From Procambarus clarkii (lineage: Eukaryota; Arthropoda; Malacostraca; Decapoda; Cambaridae), in assembly GCF_040958095.1 (NCBI RefSeq), contig NC_091220.1:19496488-19560487 (forward strand): a stretch of 64,000 nucleotides of DNA, in the 5' to 3' direction. Of this stretch, positions 1 to 12,467 are shown piece by piece (the first letter of the stretch is position 1; each line of letters opens with the position of its first letter). Position numbers and translations under genes: made by a program. The notes beneath the pieces are model-generated. The model searched no databases. It saw only the letters and a list, made by a program, of their open reading frames with translations, and had not been told where the DNA came from.

Positions 1-2420
1 CAATATTGAAGAATAATCCTCAATATTGAAGAATATTCTTCAATATAGAAGAATATTCTTCAATATTGAAGAATATTCTTCAATATAGAAGAATATTCTT
101 CAATATAGAAGAATATTCTTCAATATTGAAGAATATTCTTCAATATTGAAGAATATTCTTCAATATTGAAGAATATTCTTCAATATTGAAGAATATTCTT
201 CAATATTGAGGAATATTCTTCAATATTGAAGAATAATATTGAAGAATATTCTTCAATATTGAAGAATATTCTTCAATATTGAAGATTAATCCTCAATATT
301 GAAGAATATTCTTCAATATTCAAGAATATTCTTCAATATTCAAGAATATTATTCAATATTGAAGAATATTCTTCAATATTGAAGAATATTATTCAATATT
401 GAAGAATAATCCTCAATATTGAAGAATATTCTTCTATATTGAAGAATAATCCTCAATATTGAAGAATATTCTTCAATATTGAAGAATAAATATTCTTCAA
501 TATTGAAGAATATTCTTCAATATTGAAGAATAATCTTCAATATTCAAGAATATTCTTCAATATTCAAGAATATTCTTCAATATTCAAGAATATTCTTCAA
601 TATTCAAGAATATTCTTCAATATTGAAGATTATTCTTCAATATTGAAGAATATTCTTCAATATTGAAGAATATTCTTCAATATTGAAGAATATTCTTCAA
701 TATTGAAGAATATTCTTCAATATAGAAGAATATTCTTCAATATTGAAGAATATTCTTCAATATTGAAGAATATTCTTCAATATTGAAGAATAATCCTCAA
801 TATTGAAGAATATTCTTCAATATTGAAGAATATTCTTCAATATTGAAGAATATTCTTCAATATTGAAGAATATTCTTCAATATTGAAGATTATTCAATAT
901 TGAGGATTAATCTTCAATATTGAAGAATATTCTTCAATATTGAAGAATATTCTTCAATATTGAAGAATATTCTTCAATATAGAAGAATATTCTTCAATAT
1001 TGAAGAATATTCTTCAATATTGAAGAATATTCTTCAATATTGAAGAATATTATTCAATATTGAAGAATATTCTTCTATATTGAAGAATAATCCTCAATAT
1101 TGAAGAATATTCTTCAATATTGAGGATTAATCTTCAATATTGAAGAATAATCTTCAATATTGAAGAATATTCTTCAATATTGAAGAATATTCTTCAATAT
1201 TGAAGAATATTCTTCAATATTGAAGAATATTCTTCAATATTGAAGAATAAATATTCTTCAATATTGAAGAATATTCTTCAATATTGAAGAATAATCTTCA
1301 ATATTCAAGAATATTCTTCAATATTCAAGAATATTCTTCAATATTCAAGAATATTCTTCAATATTCAAGAATATTCTTCAATATTCAAGAATATTCTTCA
1401 ATATTGAAGAATATTCTTCTATATTGAAGAATATTCTTCTATATTGAAGAATATTCTTCAATATTGAAGAATATTCTTCTATATTGAAGAATAATCTTCA
1501 ATATTGAAGAATATTCTTCAATATTGAAGAATATTCTTCAATATTGAAGAATATTATTCAATATTGAAGAATATTCTTCTATATTGAAGAATAATCCTCA
1601 ATATTGAAGAATATTCTTCAATATTGAGGATTAATCTTCAATATTGAAGAATAATCTTCAATATTGAAGAATATTCTTCAATATTGAAGAATATTCTTCA
1701 ATATTGAAGAATATTCTTCAATATTGAAGAATATTCTTCAATATTGAAGAATATTCTTCAATATTGAAGAATAAATATTCTTCAATATTGAAGAATATTC
1801 TTCAATATTGAAGAATAATCTTCAATATTCAAGAATATTCTTCAATATTCAAGAATATTCTTCAATATTCAAGAATATTCTTCAATATTCAAGAATATTC
1901 TTCAATATTCAAGAATATTCTTCAATATTGAAGAATATTCTTCTATATTGAAGAATATTCTTCTATATTGAAGAATATTCTTCAATATTGAAGAATATTC
2001 TTCTATATTGAAGAATAATCTTCAATATTGAAGAATATTCTTCAATATTGAAGAATAATATTGAAGAATATTCTTCAATATTGAAGAATATTCTTCAATA
2101 TTGAGGATTATTCTTCAATATTGAATAATATTCTTCAATATTGAGGATTATTCTTCAATATTGAAGAATATTCTTCAATATTGAAGAATATTCTTCAATA
2201 TTGAAGAATAATCCTCAATATTGAAGAATATTCTTCAATATTGAAGAATAATCCTCAATATTGAAGAATATTATTCAATATTGAAGAATATTCTTCAATA
2301 TTGAAGAATATTCTTCAATATTGAAGAATATTCTTGAATATTGAAGAATATTCTTCAATATTGAAGAATATTCTTCAATATTGAAGATTATTCTTCAATA
2401 TTGAAGATTATTCTTCAATA
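1..2420. repeat. 20-bp palindromic AT-rich satellite array
   Basis: About 120 tandem copies of the unit caatattgaagaatattctt, with point variants (tatagaag, tattcaag, ataatcc) and a few partial units. The unit joins two palindromes, TTCAATATTGAA and AAGAATATTCTT, so its reverse complement is a rotation of itself and the array reads the same on both strands. It is open at the window start, so its true length is unknown. Blocks of variants recur in the same order (for example 1240-1480 and 1770-2010), which indicates duplications larger than one unit. No coding frame. Confidence 0.97.
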
Positions 2421-2804
2421 ATAATAACACAACAGCAACATTCAATTCAAGTATGTTTATTCAGACACGAACAAATACATCTGATAAGAGTAGTTTAGGG
2501 TATTTCTACTCACCTCTACTTCAAGAGCCTCACACAGTACAAATACAATATTCAAATTTAACATTTCACGTTAATATAGTACTAAGAGTATAATACTCTA
2601 CATGCACCGCACTCAATTTGAACCCATTAACCCTCAAAGATAATATTCTCACTAGACTTTCTTCCATGTTTTATTATTAAACATTCTTGGCCCTGTCCGT
2701 CACATTCGATTTTTTCTCACACAGACTCCCAACACACTAACTATTGTGCAAGTCAGCAGAAACAAAAAATGTTACAATCATCAAAGGTATTATTAGCAGA
2801 AACG
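2421..2804. other. AT-rich spacer without recognisable gene
   Basis: No open frame or RNA gene seen. The short motif ttcaagtatgtttattcaga at 2446-2465 is the reverse complement of a motif containing AATAAA that recurs at about 27764, 36693 and 37032. Confidence 0.5.
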
Positions 2805-3337
2805 TCAGGACCTCAAAGAGCATAGATGTTGTGCAGTGAAGGGACGACGGCGGGTATTTCGAGCGTAGCGTAGTGGAGCTGTGTAGGACTGAGGGGGGAA
2901 AACCGGGAACGATGGCTTAAATGTGCGCCACGATACAGTTAGCTGGTGCAAGCGTAGCGTCTGTTGCCCAGGCCGAAGGCAGGCGTAGAAGGCGAGGGAG
3001 AAGAGCGCTGGGTAGCAGGTCTTCTCGTAAGTCCACCGGCAGGGCCCCCAGTAGTCGATGCAGTACATGTCTGGTAACGGGCAATCGTCGTGCGGGGACC
3101 CGTTGTGCCTTGTTGCGCGCTCCCTTAAGTAGTTGTGTGACTACGAACTGCCGAGTAGGATCCTCCCTACCATGCAGCTTAAACATGAAGGAGATTGCCG
3201 CAAGGCAGGCGCTGAGAGAGCGGAAAGCCAAACCTCGGGACAACAGCGACTGCAGGAAGTTCCCCAGTGTCCTGGACGAGGCCTTGAAGGGACACTCCCG
3301 CCCCCTCTTGTTCGATACATACGCCACGTACTCCGGT
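2805..3337 (-). pseudogene. Tyrosine recombinase fragment, frameshifted (DIRS/Crypton-like element)
   Basis: Read on the minus strand, 3337 to about 3030 encodes a helical core-binding region beginning YVAYVSNKRG, followed by KLHGREDPTRQ, LLKGARNKAQR and RLPVTRHVLHRLLGALP. After one frame change the product continues as ALFSLAFYACLRPGQQTLRL. The order 'dpT - lLkG - R.PiT - fyacLRpgE' is typical of the phage-integrase-like recombinases of DIRS-type and Crypton-type elements, and the Arg in ACLRPGQ sits where the first catalytic Arg belongs. The HxxR and Tyr part is absent because the reading ends in a stop at 2805. An in-frame stop lies just upstream, near 3335. Family assignment is from motif order only. 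Confidence 0.55.
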
Positions 3338-3962
3338 CACTTATGTTGATACGCTCGCCGTGTCGCGGGCTGCAGGGAGTCGAGCAGCGTCCTTACAGTT
3401 TCAGGGTGAACTTGCAGGGCAGGAGGTGCTGCGGGATTGCGGTTGGCTTCTCAGAGAGTCCTGCGTCTCGCAGGAACGAGGGCGGCACTACCGTTGGAGG
3501 ACGTGCTGGAACACCTGTGTCGCCGCCGTGTCGCGTGTCTCCTCGCCCTTGACGGCCCACACAGTGGGGGGGTGGGGGGGGGGGTTTGGGACCTGTGCGT
3601 GTAGGGCCGTTCGTGAGGACCTCCATGTCGCCCGCTCCGCCGGGGTTCCAAGTCTGCCCTCGCATCGAATCGGAGGGGGGGGGGGGGGGGGGCCTCCGAG
3701 CCTGAGCAATGAGCGTCTGCAGCGTTGCCCAGTCGGCGCCCGCCCCCCCTGGCCACGCCGGTTATGCGTGCATCGTGGATGTGGTCGCCGTCCCAGTCAG
3801 AGCCAGCCGAAGAGGCCTCCGAGGAGGAGGCGAAGCGAGCTGGTTTCACCCTGGCCGGTTGCGCCCATTCGTCCCTGTCCTCGTCTTGACGCCGCCCTTG
3901 TCTTCTTCACCGCGGGGGGTGCGTGGCCCGGCATCCCCTTACTGTGGAGAGGGCAAAATATA
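3338..3962. other. GC-rich block with G/C homopolymers, possible upstream part of the recombinase element
   Basis: Strongly GC-rich compared with its surroundings, with G-runs at 3565-3585 and 3675-3692. Frames stay open on both strands for 80-230 codons, as expected in GC-rich DNA. A minus-strand frame (3849-3451) is acidic and Ser-rich and would lie upstream of the recombinase fragment on the same strand, but I recognise no domain. The sharp compositional boundary near 3965 suggests an inserted segment. Confidence 0.35.
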
Positions 3963-5150
3963 AGCGGCCGGCCACGTCAGGACAGGAAAGAAAGAAAGAA
4001 AGAGAGAGAGAGAATAAATAAAACAGACACATTAAAGAACTTGAGACATGACATACCATAACCATAAGTAAACTGAAAGCAGTAACATAAATAACGCGTA
4101 AATAAAATACAACGAAAAGTAACAGGAACCAAAAAAAGACATAAGTAAAAACAAACGATAACTAAATAAATAAGCGCAAAGTGAACAGAGAAAACAGAAT
4201 AAGGACAGAACTAATAACTGAAATAAAGGAATCAATAACGAACAAACTAACAAAATATTTAAAACTAATGAAAGGGTAGCAGTGAAACAGGGAGGGGGGG
4301 GGGGGAACAAACATATTACTTAAGTGAAAACGGAGAAAGACGATTAATTATTTGGTCTGAAATGCCATCTAATTCATCTGTCTGGTAAACCAGACATTTT
4401 ATTTCGTGATTACTTTATTGTGTCATTTGGTTTTGTAACTCTTATATGATACTGATGCTAACCTCTGCGGCCACACTTACACAGGTACTTACGAACGTCT
4501 ACATATTTCAGCAATCTATTAAACAGTTTACAAGCATGAAAACTTCCCATTCAACTGTTGTTATTGTTATAAAAGCCTCCTGGTGTTTCGGAGCTCATTA
4601 ACTATTCGTTTACAAATATTAAAGCCGCCTAAGCTTCACAAAACCTCTATACGTTCGTAAGTGCTTGCATAACGTGTTCCATTATCTACCCTACCGAGTA
4701 AACCTATACTCGCTCCATTATCTCATCTTAATGGCTTAACTAATTACACAACCTATAATCCTATCCCTATTTACAGGTAACGGTTTTCCACCCTCCTATC
4801 TGTCAGGTCTAGTAACCGTATAAAAGCCAGCGATTTCACAATAGCAAAACAGTACAATCTCCAGTCAAGAATGTAGTACTCTGTGTAGGCAGTTCTAATC
4901 AACCCAAAGACGCTACAGGTTCGACACAAAGCAGGCAGCACACTACGATCTCATCCACCTAAAATGCTCTCCCACATACAGCTCCGAGACTCCTCCCACA
5001 CTCGGCTCTGCTCCAGGCTTGGTCTCAACGTCTACGACACTGCTGTATCCAGGACTACTAAATAAATATGAAACTCACTAAACCCTATGTATCTAATCAA
5101 CGTAACATAAACGTACGTTACATACACAATTACATTTAATGTTCCTATTT
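3963..5150. other. AT-rich region with GA tract and a diverged MITE copy
   Basis: Begins with a purine tract (aaagaaag/gagaga, 3986-4014). The stretch 4483-4670 (acttacgaacgtctacat ... acgttcgtaagtgcttgc) is a diverged copy of the terminal-inverted-repeat element at 54047-54500; both share the interior 'acagtttacaagcatgaaaa' and 'gcctcctggtg'. No gene seen. Confidence 0.55.
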
Positions 5151-6845
5151 TTCGGATGGGACCATCACTATAGTGTGGAGGAACATCTTGGACACGGGGG
5201 AGATACCAGATGAACTTAAAGTAGCAGACATAGCCCCTCTACACAAGGGACGGACCAAAGCATTGGCAAAAAACTATACACAGCTTGCACTAACATCGCG
5301 CATCATAAAAGTATGAGAGTGATTAGGAGTCAGGTCACCAATTTCATTGACACCAATGACCTTCACAACCCAGGCCAACATGGATTTCGAGCGGGAAGAT
5401 CGTGCCTCTCAAAGCTACTTGAGCACTATCACAGTCACTGAGGCATTAGAAGAAAATCAGAATGCTGATGTGATATACACGGACTTCGAAAAGCCGTTCG
5501 ATAAATGTGACCATGGCGTGATAGCACACAAAATGAAGTCAATGGGAATAACCGGTAAACTAGGTCGCTGGATAATCAGTTTTCTGTCAAACAGGACTCA
5601 CCGAGTAACTGTCAACCATATAAAATCTAGTCAAAGTGCAGTGAAAAGCTCTGTACCTCAGGGTACAGTCCTTGCACCGCTGCTTTTCCTTATGAGAATA
5701 TCAGATATAGACAAAAATACAACTCACAGCTTCGTATCATTCTTTGCAGACGACACAAAAATCATTAGCAACATTACCTCGGCTGAGGACATTAAGTTTT
5801 TCAAAGCTGATATTAATAAACTTTTCGACTGGCCATCAGAAAATAACATGATGTTTAACAGTGATAAATTCAAGGTACTCAGGTACGGTAAAAATGAGGA
5901 CCTTAAACATAATACAAACTAAAAAACACAATCAAATGTACCCATAGTAGGAAAACACCATGTAAAGGATTTGGGATTAATAATGTCTGACGACCTAACG
6001 TTTAAGGAGCATAACCAACCAAATATTGCGACAGGCAGAAAAATGATAACATGAATTACGAGAACTTTCACATCCAGGGATCACATCACAATGGTTGTAC
6101 TCTTCAAGTAACTTGTGTTGTCCCGTCTTCAGTACTCACTTCCCCCATCAGAGCAGGAGACATTGCTGAAATAGAGGGAATACAGAGAACATACGGCACG
6201 CATAGATGCAATAAAGCACAAATTATTGGCATCGTCTCAAAGCCCTCCAAATGTACTCAATAGAAACAAGACGAGAGACATCAAATAATATACACCTCGA
6301 AGATACTGGAGGGCCAAGTACCAAACCTACACAGTAAAATAACAACGTACTGGAGTAAACGATATGAAACAAAATGTAAAATACAACCAGTGAAGAGCAG
6401 GTGCGCCATAGGCACAATCAGAGAACACTATGAACATCAGAGGTCCGCGGTTGCTCAACGTCCTCCCTGCGAGCATAAGAAATATTGCCGGAACAACCGT
6501 AGACATCTTCAAGAGGAAACTAGATTTATTCCTCCAACGAGTGCCGGACAAACCGGGCTGTGGTGGGTATGTGGGCCTGCGGCCCGCTCCAAGCAACAGC
6601 CATTGGACCAAACTCTCACAAGTCAAGCCTGGCCTCGGGCCGGGCTTCGGGAGTACAAGAACTCCCAGAACCCCATCAACCAGGTATCACAGCATTTGGC
6701 CATCAGATGAGGCCACTGGAATGGTGGGGGTAGGACAAGGGAATGCTGGAGTTGACAAAGGGAAGAGGGAGTGAGGAGTGGTTCGGAGGAGGAGGGTACC
6801 GGGGAAGGTTGCTGTGGCTCAGCAACGCGTGGCCGGGTACAGCCA
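5150..6845 (+). pseudogene. Non-LTR retrotransposon (LINE), reverse transcriptase and 3' end, decayed
   Basis: Pieces of one reverse transcriptase lie in order in shifted frames. 5158-5317 gives ILDTGEIPDELKVADIAPLH and LTSRIIK. 5313-5432 gives NPGQHGFRAGRSCLSKLLEH. 5430-5922 gives VIYTDFEKPFDKCDH, SSVPQGTVLAPLLFL and SFFADDTKI; FADD is the catalytic palm motif. About 5940-6055 gives VKDLGLIMSDDLTFKEH. 6430-6690 gives the C-terminal tail (GPRLLNVLPASIRN, FKRKLDLFL, PDKPG). The tail is followed near 6805-6840 by 'ggttgctgtggctcagcaac gcgtggccgggtac', which recurs at 52244-52281. No endonuclease domain is visible upstream, so the copy is 5' truncated. Stops and frameshifts rule out function. 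The clade is probably Jockey/CR1/I-like; I cannot resolve it. Confidence 0.9.
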
Positions 6846-9800
6846 GTATATGGCTGTAGTATTGAAGAATATTCTACAATAACAATTTCGGAGCTAAGCG
6901 ACCTCGTGGTTGCACAGCCCATAGCAGCTGTGACTACCTGAGCAACGTTAACAACAAAAACATGCATATCTTTCAGCCTGGATCAAACCGTCAACATTAC
7001 GACTACGATTCTACAATTCTGTCCATTCACACCTCAAGCCCCCATGTTACTATTATTCTATTAACATTATATATTATAGTTTACCATTTCCATGCGCGTT
7101 ACTAACGTACAAAACTATTACCACAAATTCAGGCGAAGGCAAGTGATCACACTCATTATGAAACTACAGTTTATTACATACAGCAGCTTAACTGCAAGTA
7201 TGGCACGGCAACCACTGCAGTGATCCCACGGTCACTGCATGGATTTTCAAATCTTTTTCATGTAGATGACTGAAGATGGAAGAACACTTTCTTCATTCAA
7301 GAACCCCTTGTTTCTGGTGAATGTCAAATGAAGATAAGGTGAGGGCACAACTCTCTGGCGATGTTTCCCTTACTCACGGTGTGGTCGCGTGATCCTCGTC
7401 TTTAATCTTTCGTCCACCTACTACGGAAGCACAGCCACAGTTCAAAATCCACTGGTGATTTTGCCACGCGCTGTTCCACGCTCGGATTCGCTCTACCAAT
7501 CAACCATGATGCTTATCTCTCCAATCGGCTAAAAACAAAAGATTATGCATATTAGGTTTTATTTACCCTTTGAACTAACATTTTAATTAACATCTTAACT
7601 TAAAATGCCATCTTCGCATTTATTATTTCACCATTCCTTACCCTATCTAATACACGAGTTACTAAAATATTTTCACTGCACAAATACAAAACTTTAACCA
7701 ATTTCTATATGTTATTGTCTTTTACAGTCAAACTAAATTCACGTCTCCTTTACATTTATATCTATTACCAATTTTACTTCATTTCCCTAACGTTTCCCAT
7801 ATATTACAAACTTGTTATTAGTTTGGCATTCTAGGGGATAAAATATGTATATATAAATAAAAGGTACATTGGGTTTGTTAGAATACATAGCATAGTATTT
7901 ACACTTTTAAGGCCATTAGTACGCGCAGCCTTTTGGCCAGCTCCTTAATCTAAGATCATTTTAAGTACGTAAATTCTAGCGGAATTAATATTATTTTTGC
8001 AATGTATCAAACAAAACATGAGATTAGAGATATTAGTAGGTACAGGTATATTAAACCACAGTGGTATATTCAACCTCAGATTGCATTGACAGCTTGATTG
8101 CTAATTTATACTAACATTAATAGCCACCATACAGCAAATTTAAAGCACATAAGACACCAATGATCACAATGGTCAAGTTTTTATGCATTCGGTACATGAT
8201 TAGGAGATTGGGTACCAATACATACAGTGCAATTTTAAAGCAACAATGTTGAAAACTATGAAAATGCAATTAGGTACTTTTTACTTTGAATATTTACTTA
8301 TGATTCCCTACAACTATCTATTCCTTTATGATTCAACAATTCCCCCACAATATTTCTACATCAACTATATATCCCCTTCCTTGACCAGAACACATTTACT
8401 GCCCTCTGTAAGGACTCGCCTTCTAGGCGAGTCCCTCCTATTTCTCTATATTATAGACTCCACCTTAATAGCAATCCACATTAATAACCATTCAAAACAC
8501 TGGATATCTAATAACCATCAAATTACATCCTCGACGATTATGCACTATAAACATTTACTAGCAAATTTAATTCTTTCGTACCTTGTATGGAAGAGTGAAA
8601 CTTGATCCTTCAACAGCTGGAGGTTGTCCCTAGAGTAACCACACAGGATGGTACCAACGTCATCCACCTCTAGGGTAGTCAAGCGTGTCAACTGCGAAAC
8701 TATATTCTATTCAGCATTCTGAACATTCATATACGATAAACATTCCTTATCACCATTAATATCTCAAATACACGGCCATGCACTGTTCTAAAAACGAGAC
8801 AGCTTGGGAAGCAGGTGCCTCATGGGCCAGTTTTGAAATGGGACATGCACTGGGTTATGAAACCAAGCGCCACTCCACCTGCAGAATGATATTTACTATT
8901 ACTTGGATTTCAGTTTTATGGACTACGTAACTAAATTCTTTTAGGAAGATGTGTTGAAATGAACATATCACACTCGCCTGCAGGTCACAGCCTCTTCCGT
9001 TACTCTGCAGTGTGGCGTTGGTTGGCCTCCACACATGCTGCTACATCATAAATAGATAATTCACCATTGCTCTGTTTCGCCCAGCCCGCACCTCTCCACA
9101 CGCTCATCTGCAGGAAATAATGCAGATCAGCATCAATTTAACTTTCACAACAATTATTAAGGGCTATAACCATCTATGATTACTATAGTACAAACTCCTT
9201 ACACAATTTTTTCTCCCATGCGAAATCATTTGCTCTAATATAATTGTATAATTCAACCTCTAACAATTTGTATATTACTTTGATAGATCTACCAACGTCT
9301 AACTCAGTTTAGATGAGGGAAAACTAATACATAGCAAAACATGTCTTGCACCTCGGATGAGTGCTAATTGGATTTTCAATACCATCAAAGCGCAGACATG
9401 ACAATACCCTTCCCACACTCAAAACACCATGTCTGGTAGACCTACAATCCGAACCTAAACACGAGATTTACAATTCTTCGGCTTTCGTGATCGCGCATAA
9501 TCATCCTCCCTCCCCCCAATCAGCGTCTGTTACAGTTCCAGCTGCACAACATTAACTGCCCAATAATTACCTACCACTAGTAATTGGGGTACCTATATCA
9601 CCACAGTCTCCTTTCCCTGGAACATAATCAGCAAATATGTTCCTACTACACAATTCTCCATTAACACTGAAAAATCAAGTCCACACCATATACGTCCTAC
9701 ACAATGATAACCAACAGCTCTTACACCAATAGCTGAAGCTCAACCTTAACTTCAAAAGTGACTTTCACTTTTGCCTCGACCTACACTACTGGTGGAGCGC

Positions 9801-11190
9801 ACGCTATCCCGCTCACTACACAATTACACCAATATCAACAACATAACCACCACCTACACACTCCCACGTCTACCGTCGCCACCCACCTACAGTAAACAAG
9901 AAATACCGTCACGAGGGTCACGTCTGCAGTTGAAATTAATCAGCCATTCGTCGCAAGTCAACCGGAACCTTCACATCCCCTACACGTATAAATTATATTG
10001 TTGAGCTGTATTTTTTATGAGCTCTTTGTCCTACGAAGGAGATCGCGCTTATTTCATGCTGTATAGTTAACATTAATGTTATTCTTCCAATGTTACTGCC
10101 ATTAAACATTTACATATCACCTATGTACGTCAAACGACTCTGGGTCAATTTATGTCTACGTCCTTCGACGAGGACAGGAAGGCTACGTATTCTTCGTATT
10201 CTACGTAGTTTCCACCCCCCCCTACGTCAAATTATGTACCCAGGTAACCCGAACACTAAGGTGTGTGGAGGGGGGGGGGTGGAAACAGCACTTTTATCCA
10301 ATTTTAAAGACTACACTGTACCCAGAGCCAGAGCGGCCAAAGTCTATCGACCGACTTATTCACTACTCTTAATCACCAAAGTGACCGGAAGCAACAGCAC
10401 CATCCTCGATCAAATACTCTAACAAAACTTTTGTCTAACAAAACTTTTTACACAACTTAACCTATGTTACGGTAATTCATGTTTTCATATTTAAAACAAA
10501 ACTGATGGGGGTCCTGATATGGCTGTAGTACTGAATGCTCAAACTTCCATTGCCCAAAGTAGGCTCCCAGTAATTAAATTTAAACGGGACGACCACATGA
10601 TTAAAGAACCATAATTAATTACAATAAGGCGTTATTAGTGTATCCTAATACAATATTACTATGCCTCAAACTTTATTTACCTTGTGTCGGATAGGCCCAT
10701 CATACCTTGGTAACTCAAGTAGCACATCTGGAACATCTCCCACCACCTTCTGCTCGGCAGGGTATGACTCCAATCATCGGTCCACCAGTGGTCCCATCAC
10801 CACCTTCATATCTCAGGCACATTCGAGCTTCAAGACTGCTGGGGAACAAAATACAATACAATGTTACAAATCAATACAGTACGTAAACATTTATAACTAT
10901 ATTTTAGTACTGATTATGGGTCAGGACTAAAACATCTCGCTGTATATATAACCCCCAAACAGGAGGTATATACGCCAGCTATAAAATAATAAATATTTTT
11001 GCCCCTATGTGCGTTTTGACGGTGTACAGATTGACAGTGTAACCTAGGGGTCTGTCAGCCCTAGCGACCCCAAAGGGTAACGGGGTACCAGCTCAGAGTA
11101 ACATCACGCCCTAACACTAACCTGCACACCTCTACTCGGCTAATTCTAGGGGCAAAATAACGTTCCGTTGCGCCTCAATCAGCAGGTGGA
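6846..11190. other. AT-rich region, no gene recognised
   Basis: Open frames here reach at most about 120 codons, have no recognisable domain and look like chance. Small structures seen are a perfect 10-bp hairpin at 8412-8434 and a G/C-tract inverted repeat at about 10208-10286. A single satellite-like motif (attgaagaatattcta, 6860-6875) resembles the array at the window start. Confidence 0.5.
8412..8434. other. GC-rich perfect hairpin
   Basis: GGACTCGCCT, loop TCT, AGGCGAGTCC: a perfect 10-bp stem with a 3-nt loop in otherwise AT-rich DNA. No host RNA identified. Confidence 0.6.
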
Positions 11191-11194
11191 CTCA

Positions 11195-11325
11195 ATAGCC
11201 AATCACGTTTCTCATTTTCAGTTGACGTCACATTGTCGCAAGCTGTACTGTCATTGGTCGGCTCGACGTAATTGGATACCTTAGTAATTCATGACAGTTA
11301 TTTTTTGAAACTCAAATATATAAAC
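11195..11325 (+). promoter_or_regulatory. Possible RNA polymerase II promoter-like cluster
   Basis: CCAAT at 11199-11203, a full palindromic CRE (TGACGTCA) at 11223-11230, reverse CCAAT (ATTGG) at 11253-11257 and 11271-11275, and TATATAAA at 11317-11324. Order and spacing resemble a promoter. No gene is recognised downstream, so this could be an orphan promoter, an LTR remnant or chance. Confidence 0.3.
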
Positions 11326-11639
11326 TCAAATGTATACCCAAAGTATGAGAAACATACATGTACCAAATGGATAAGAAATTATTAATTTTGATAGATTTTA
11401 CCTACTTTAAGTTATCTGTTAGATAAAGGGCCTGCCCCAAACGCTGCGCGTACTAGTGGCTTTACAAGAGTGTAATTACTCTACTATGCTATGTATTCTC
11501 ACAAACACAATGTACCTTCTGGTATATAAATCAATAAAGACATTTAATGTTTTACATTACACTCACAAATGATCATTTTCGATTACTTATTATTAAATAA
11601 CTATTATTATAATTATTAAATAATAAGATTACTTATTCA

Positions 11640-11870
11640 AGCTGTATGTACAGTACAACACAGTACAGAATAGTACAGTACCGTAGACTACAGTTCCGTA
11701 CGATACGATGCACTACAGTATACTGTACTGTATACATTACAATACAGTACAGTACCATACAGTACCGTACGATACAGTACAGTATAGGGCACAGTATTGT
11801 ACAGTACAATACAGAACAGTACAGTACCGTAGAGTACACTACAGTACAAGGTACAGTACCCTGGAGTTCA
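11640..11870. repeat. (ACAGT)n-like low-complexity tract
   Basis: Irregular repetition of gtacagta, cagtacagtaccgta and cgtacgatac. Frames are open on both strands because the motif contains few stops. Followed by a G-run at 11885-11896. Confidence 0.85.
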
Positions 11871-12004
11871 GGCCTCGCCACTGTAGGGGGGGGGGGCAGT
11901 CGTCGCCACGTCTCGCGTTCCCAGTACTTGATAGCACTTTCTCTGTAACTAGCTGACATTGTATCTATAAGGTGTGAAGGACTGAAGATATGGTTTATGT
12001 AATA

Positions 12005-12145
12005 ATCTAAGATGAGGTCTGGTAAAGACCTTTTGTGCCCTCTGTAATGCTTTGGCGCTACCGCTCACAGGATGAGTATGGGGTGCACAATAAACTAGCC
12101 GCCTTCGGCGCCAACAATCAAACCATTAGTTGTTGGGCGCTGCGA
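12005..12145. repeat. Dispersed repeat, copy 1 (partner at 23886-23985)
   Basis: Shares 'gcgctaccgctcacaggatg' and 'gggtgcacaataaactag' with 23886-23985. Both copies are followed by sequence ending in a gene-poor AT-rich stretch. Family unknown; probably the end of a retroelement. Confidence 0.7.
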
Positions 12146-12467
12146 GGGGGTGGTGCGGCCTTATTATTATTATTCACATCTTTATTGACTAAATTAATTA
12201 CAATTTTGCCTAATCTGAGGATTTTGATAGGTCTAATTAAAGTGAGGATAATGGTGGTATTCACTGTCACGCAGGACAGAGGGTCATACATAAGACAATA
12301 GGTCTAAACTGTAGGCTGAAGCACATATATATCATGGTTACAATCAATGTTTTAATGTATGGATATGTGAAAACAACTTTCTACTGTGCACTGCCACACA
12401 AGGGCAGGCATGGGTTCATAAGTGATGCAGCTTAGAAGTAATATAAATATAAATTGTTCTTCATTCG

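Noticed and set aside
3360..4061. 233-codon + strand frame as a gene
   Set aside because: GC-rich block open on both strands, ending in low-complexity purine tract; no domain.
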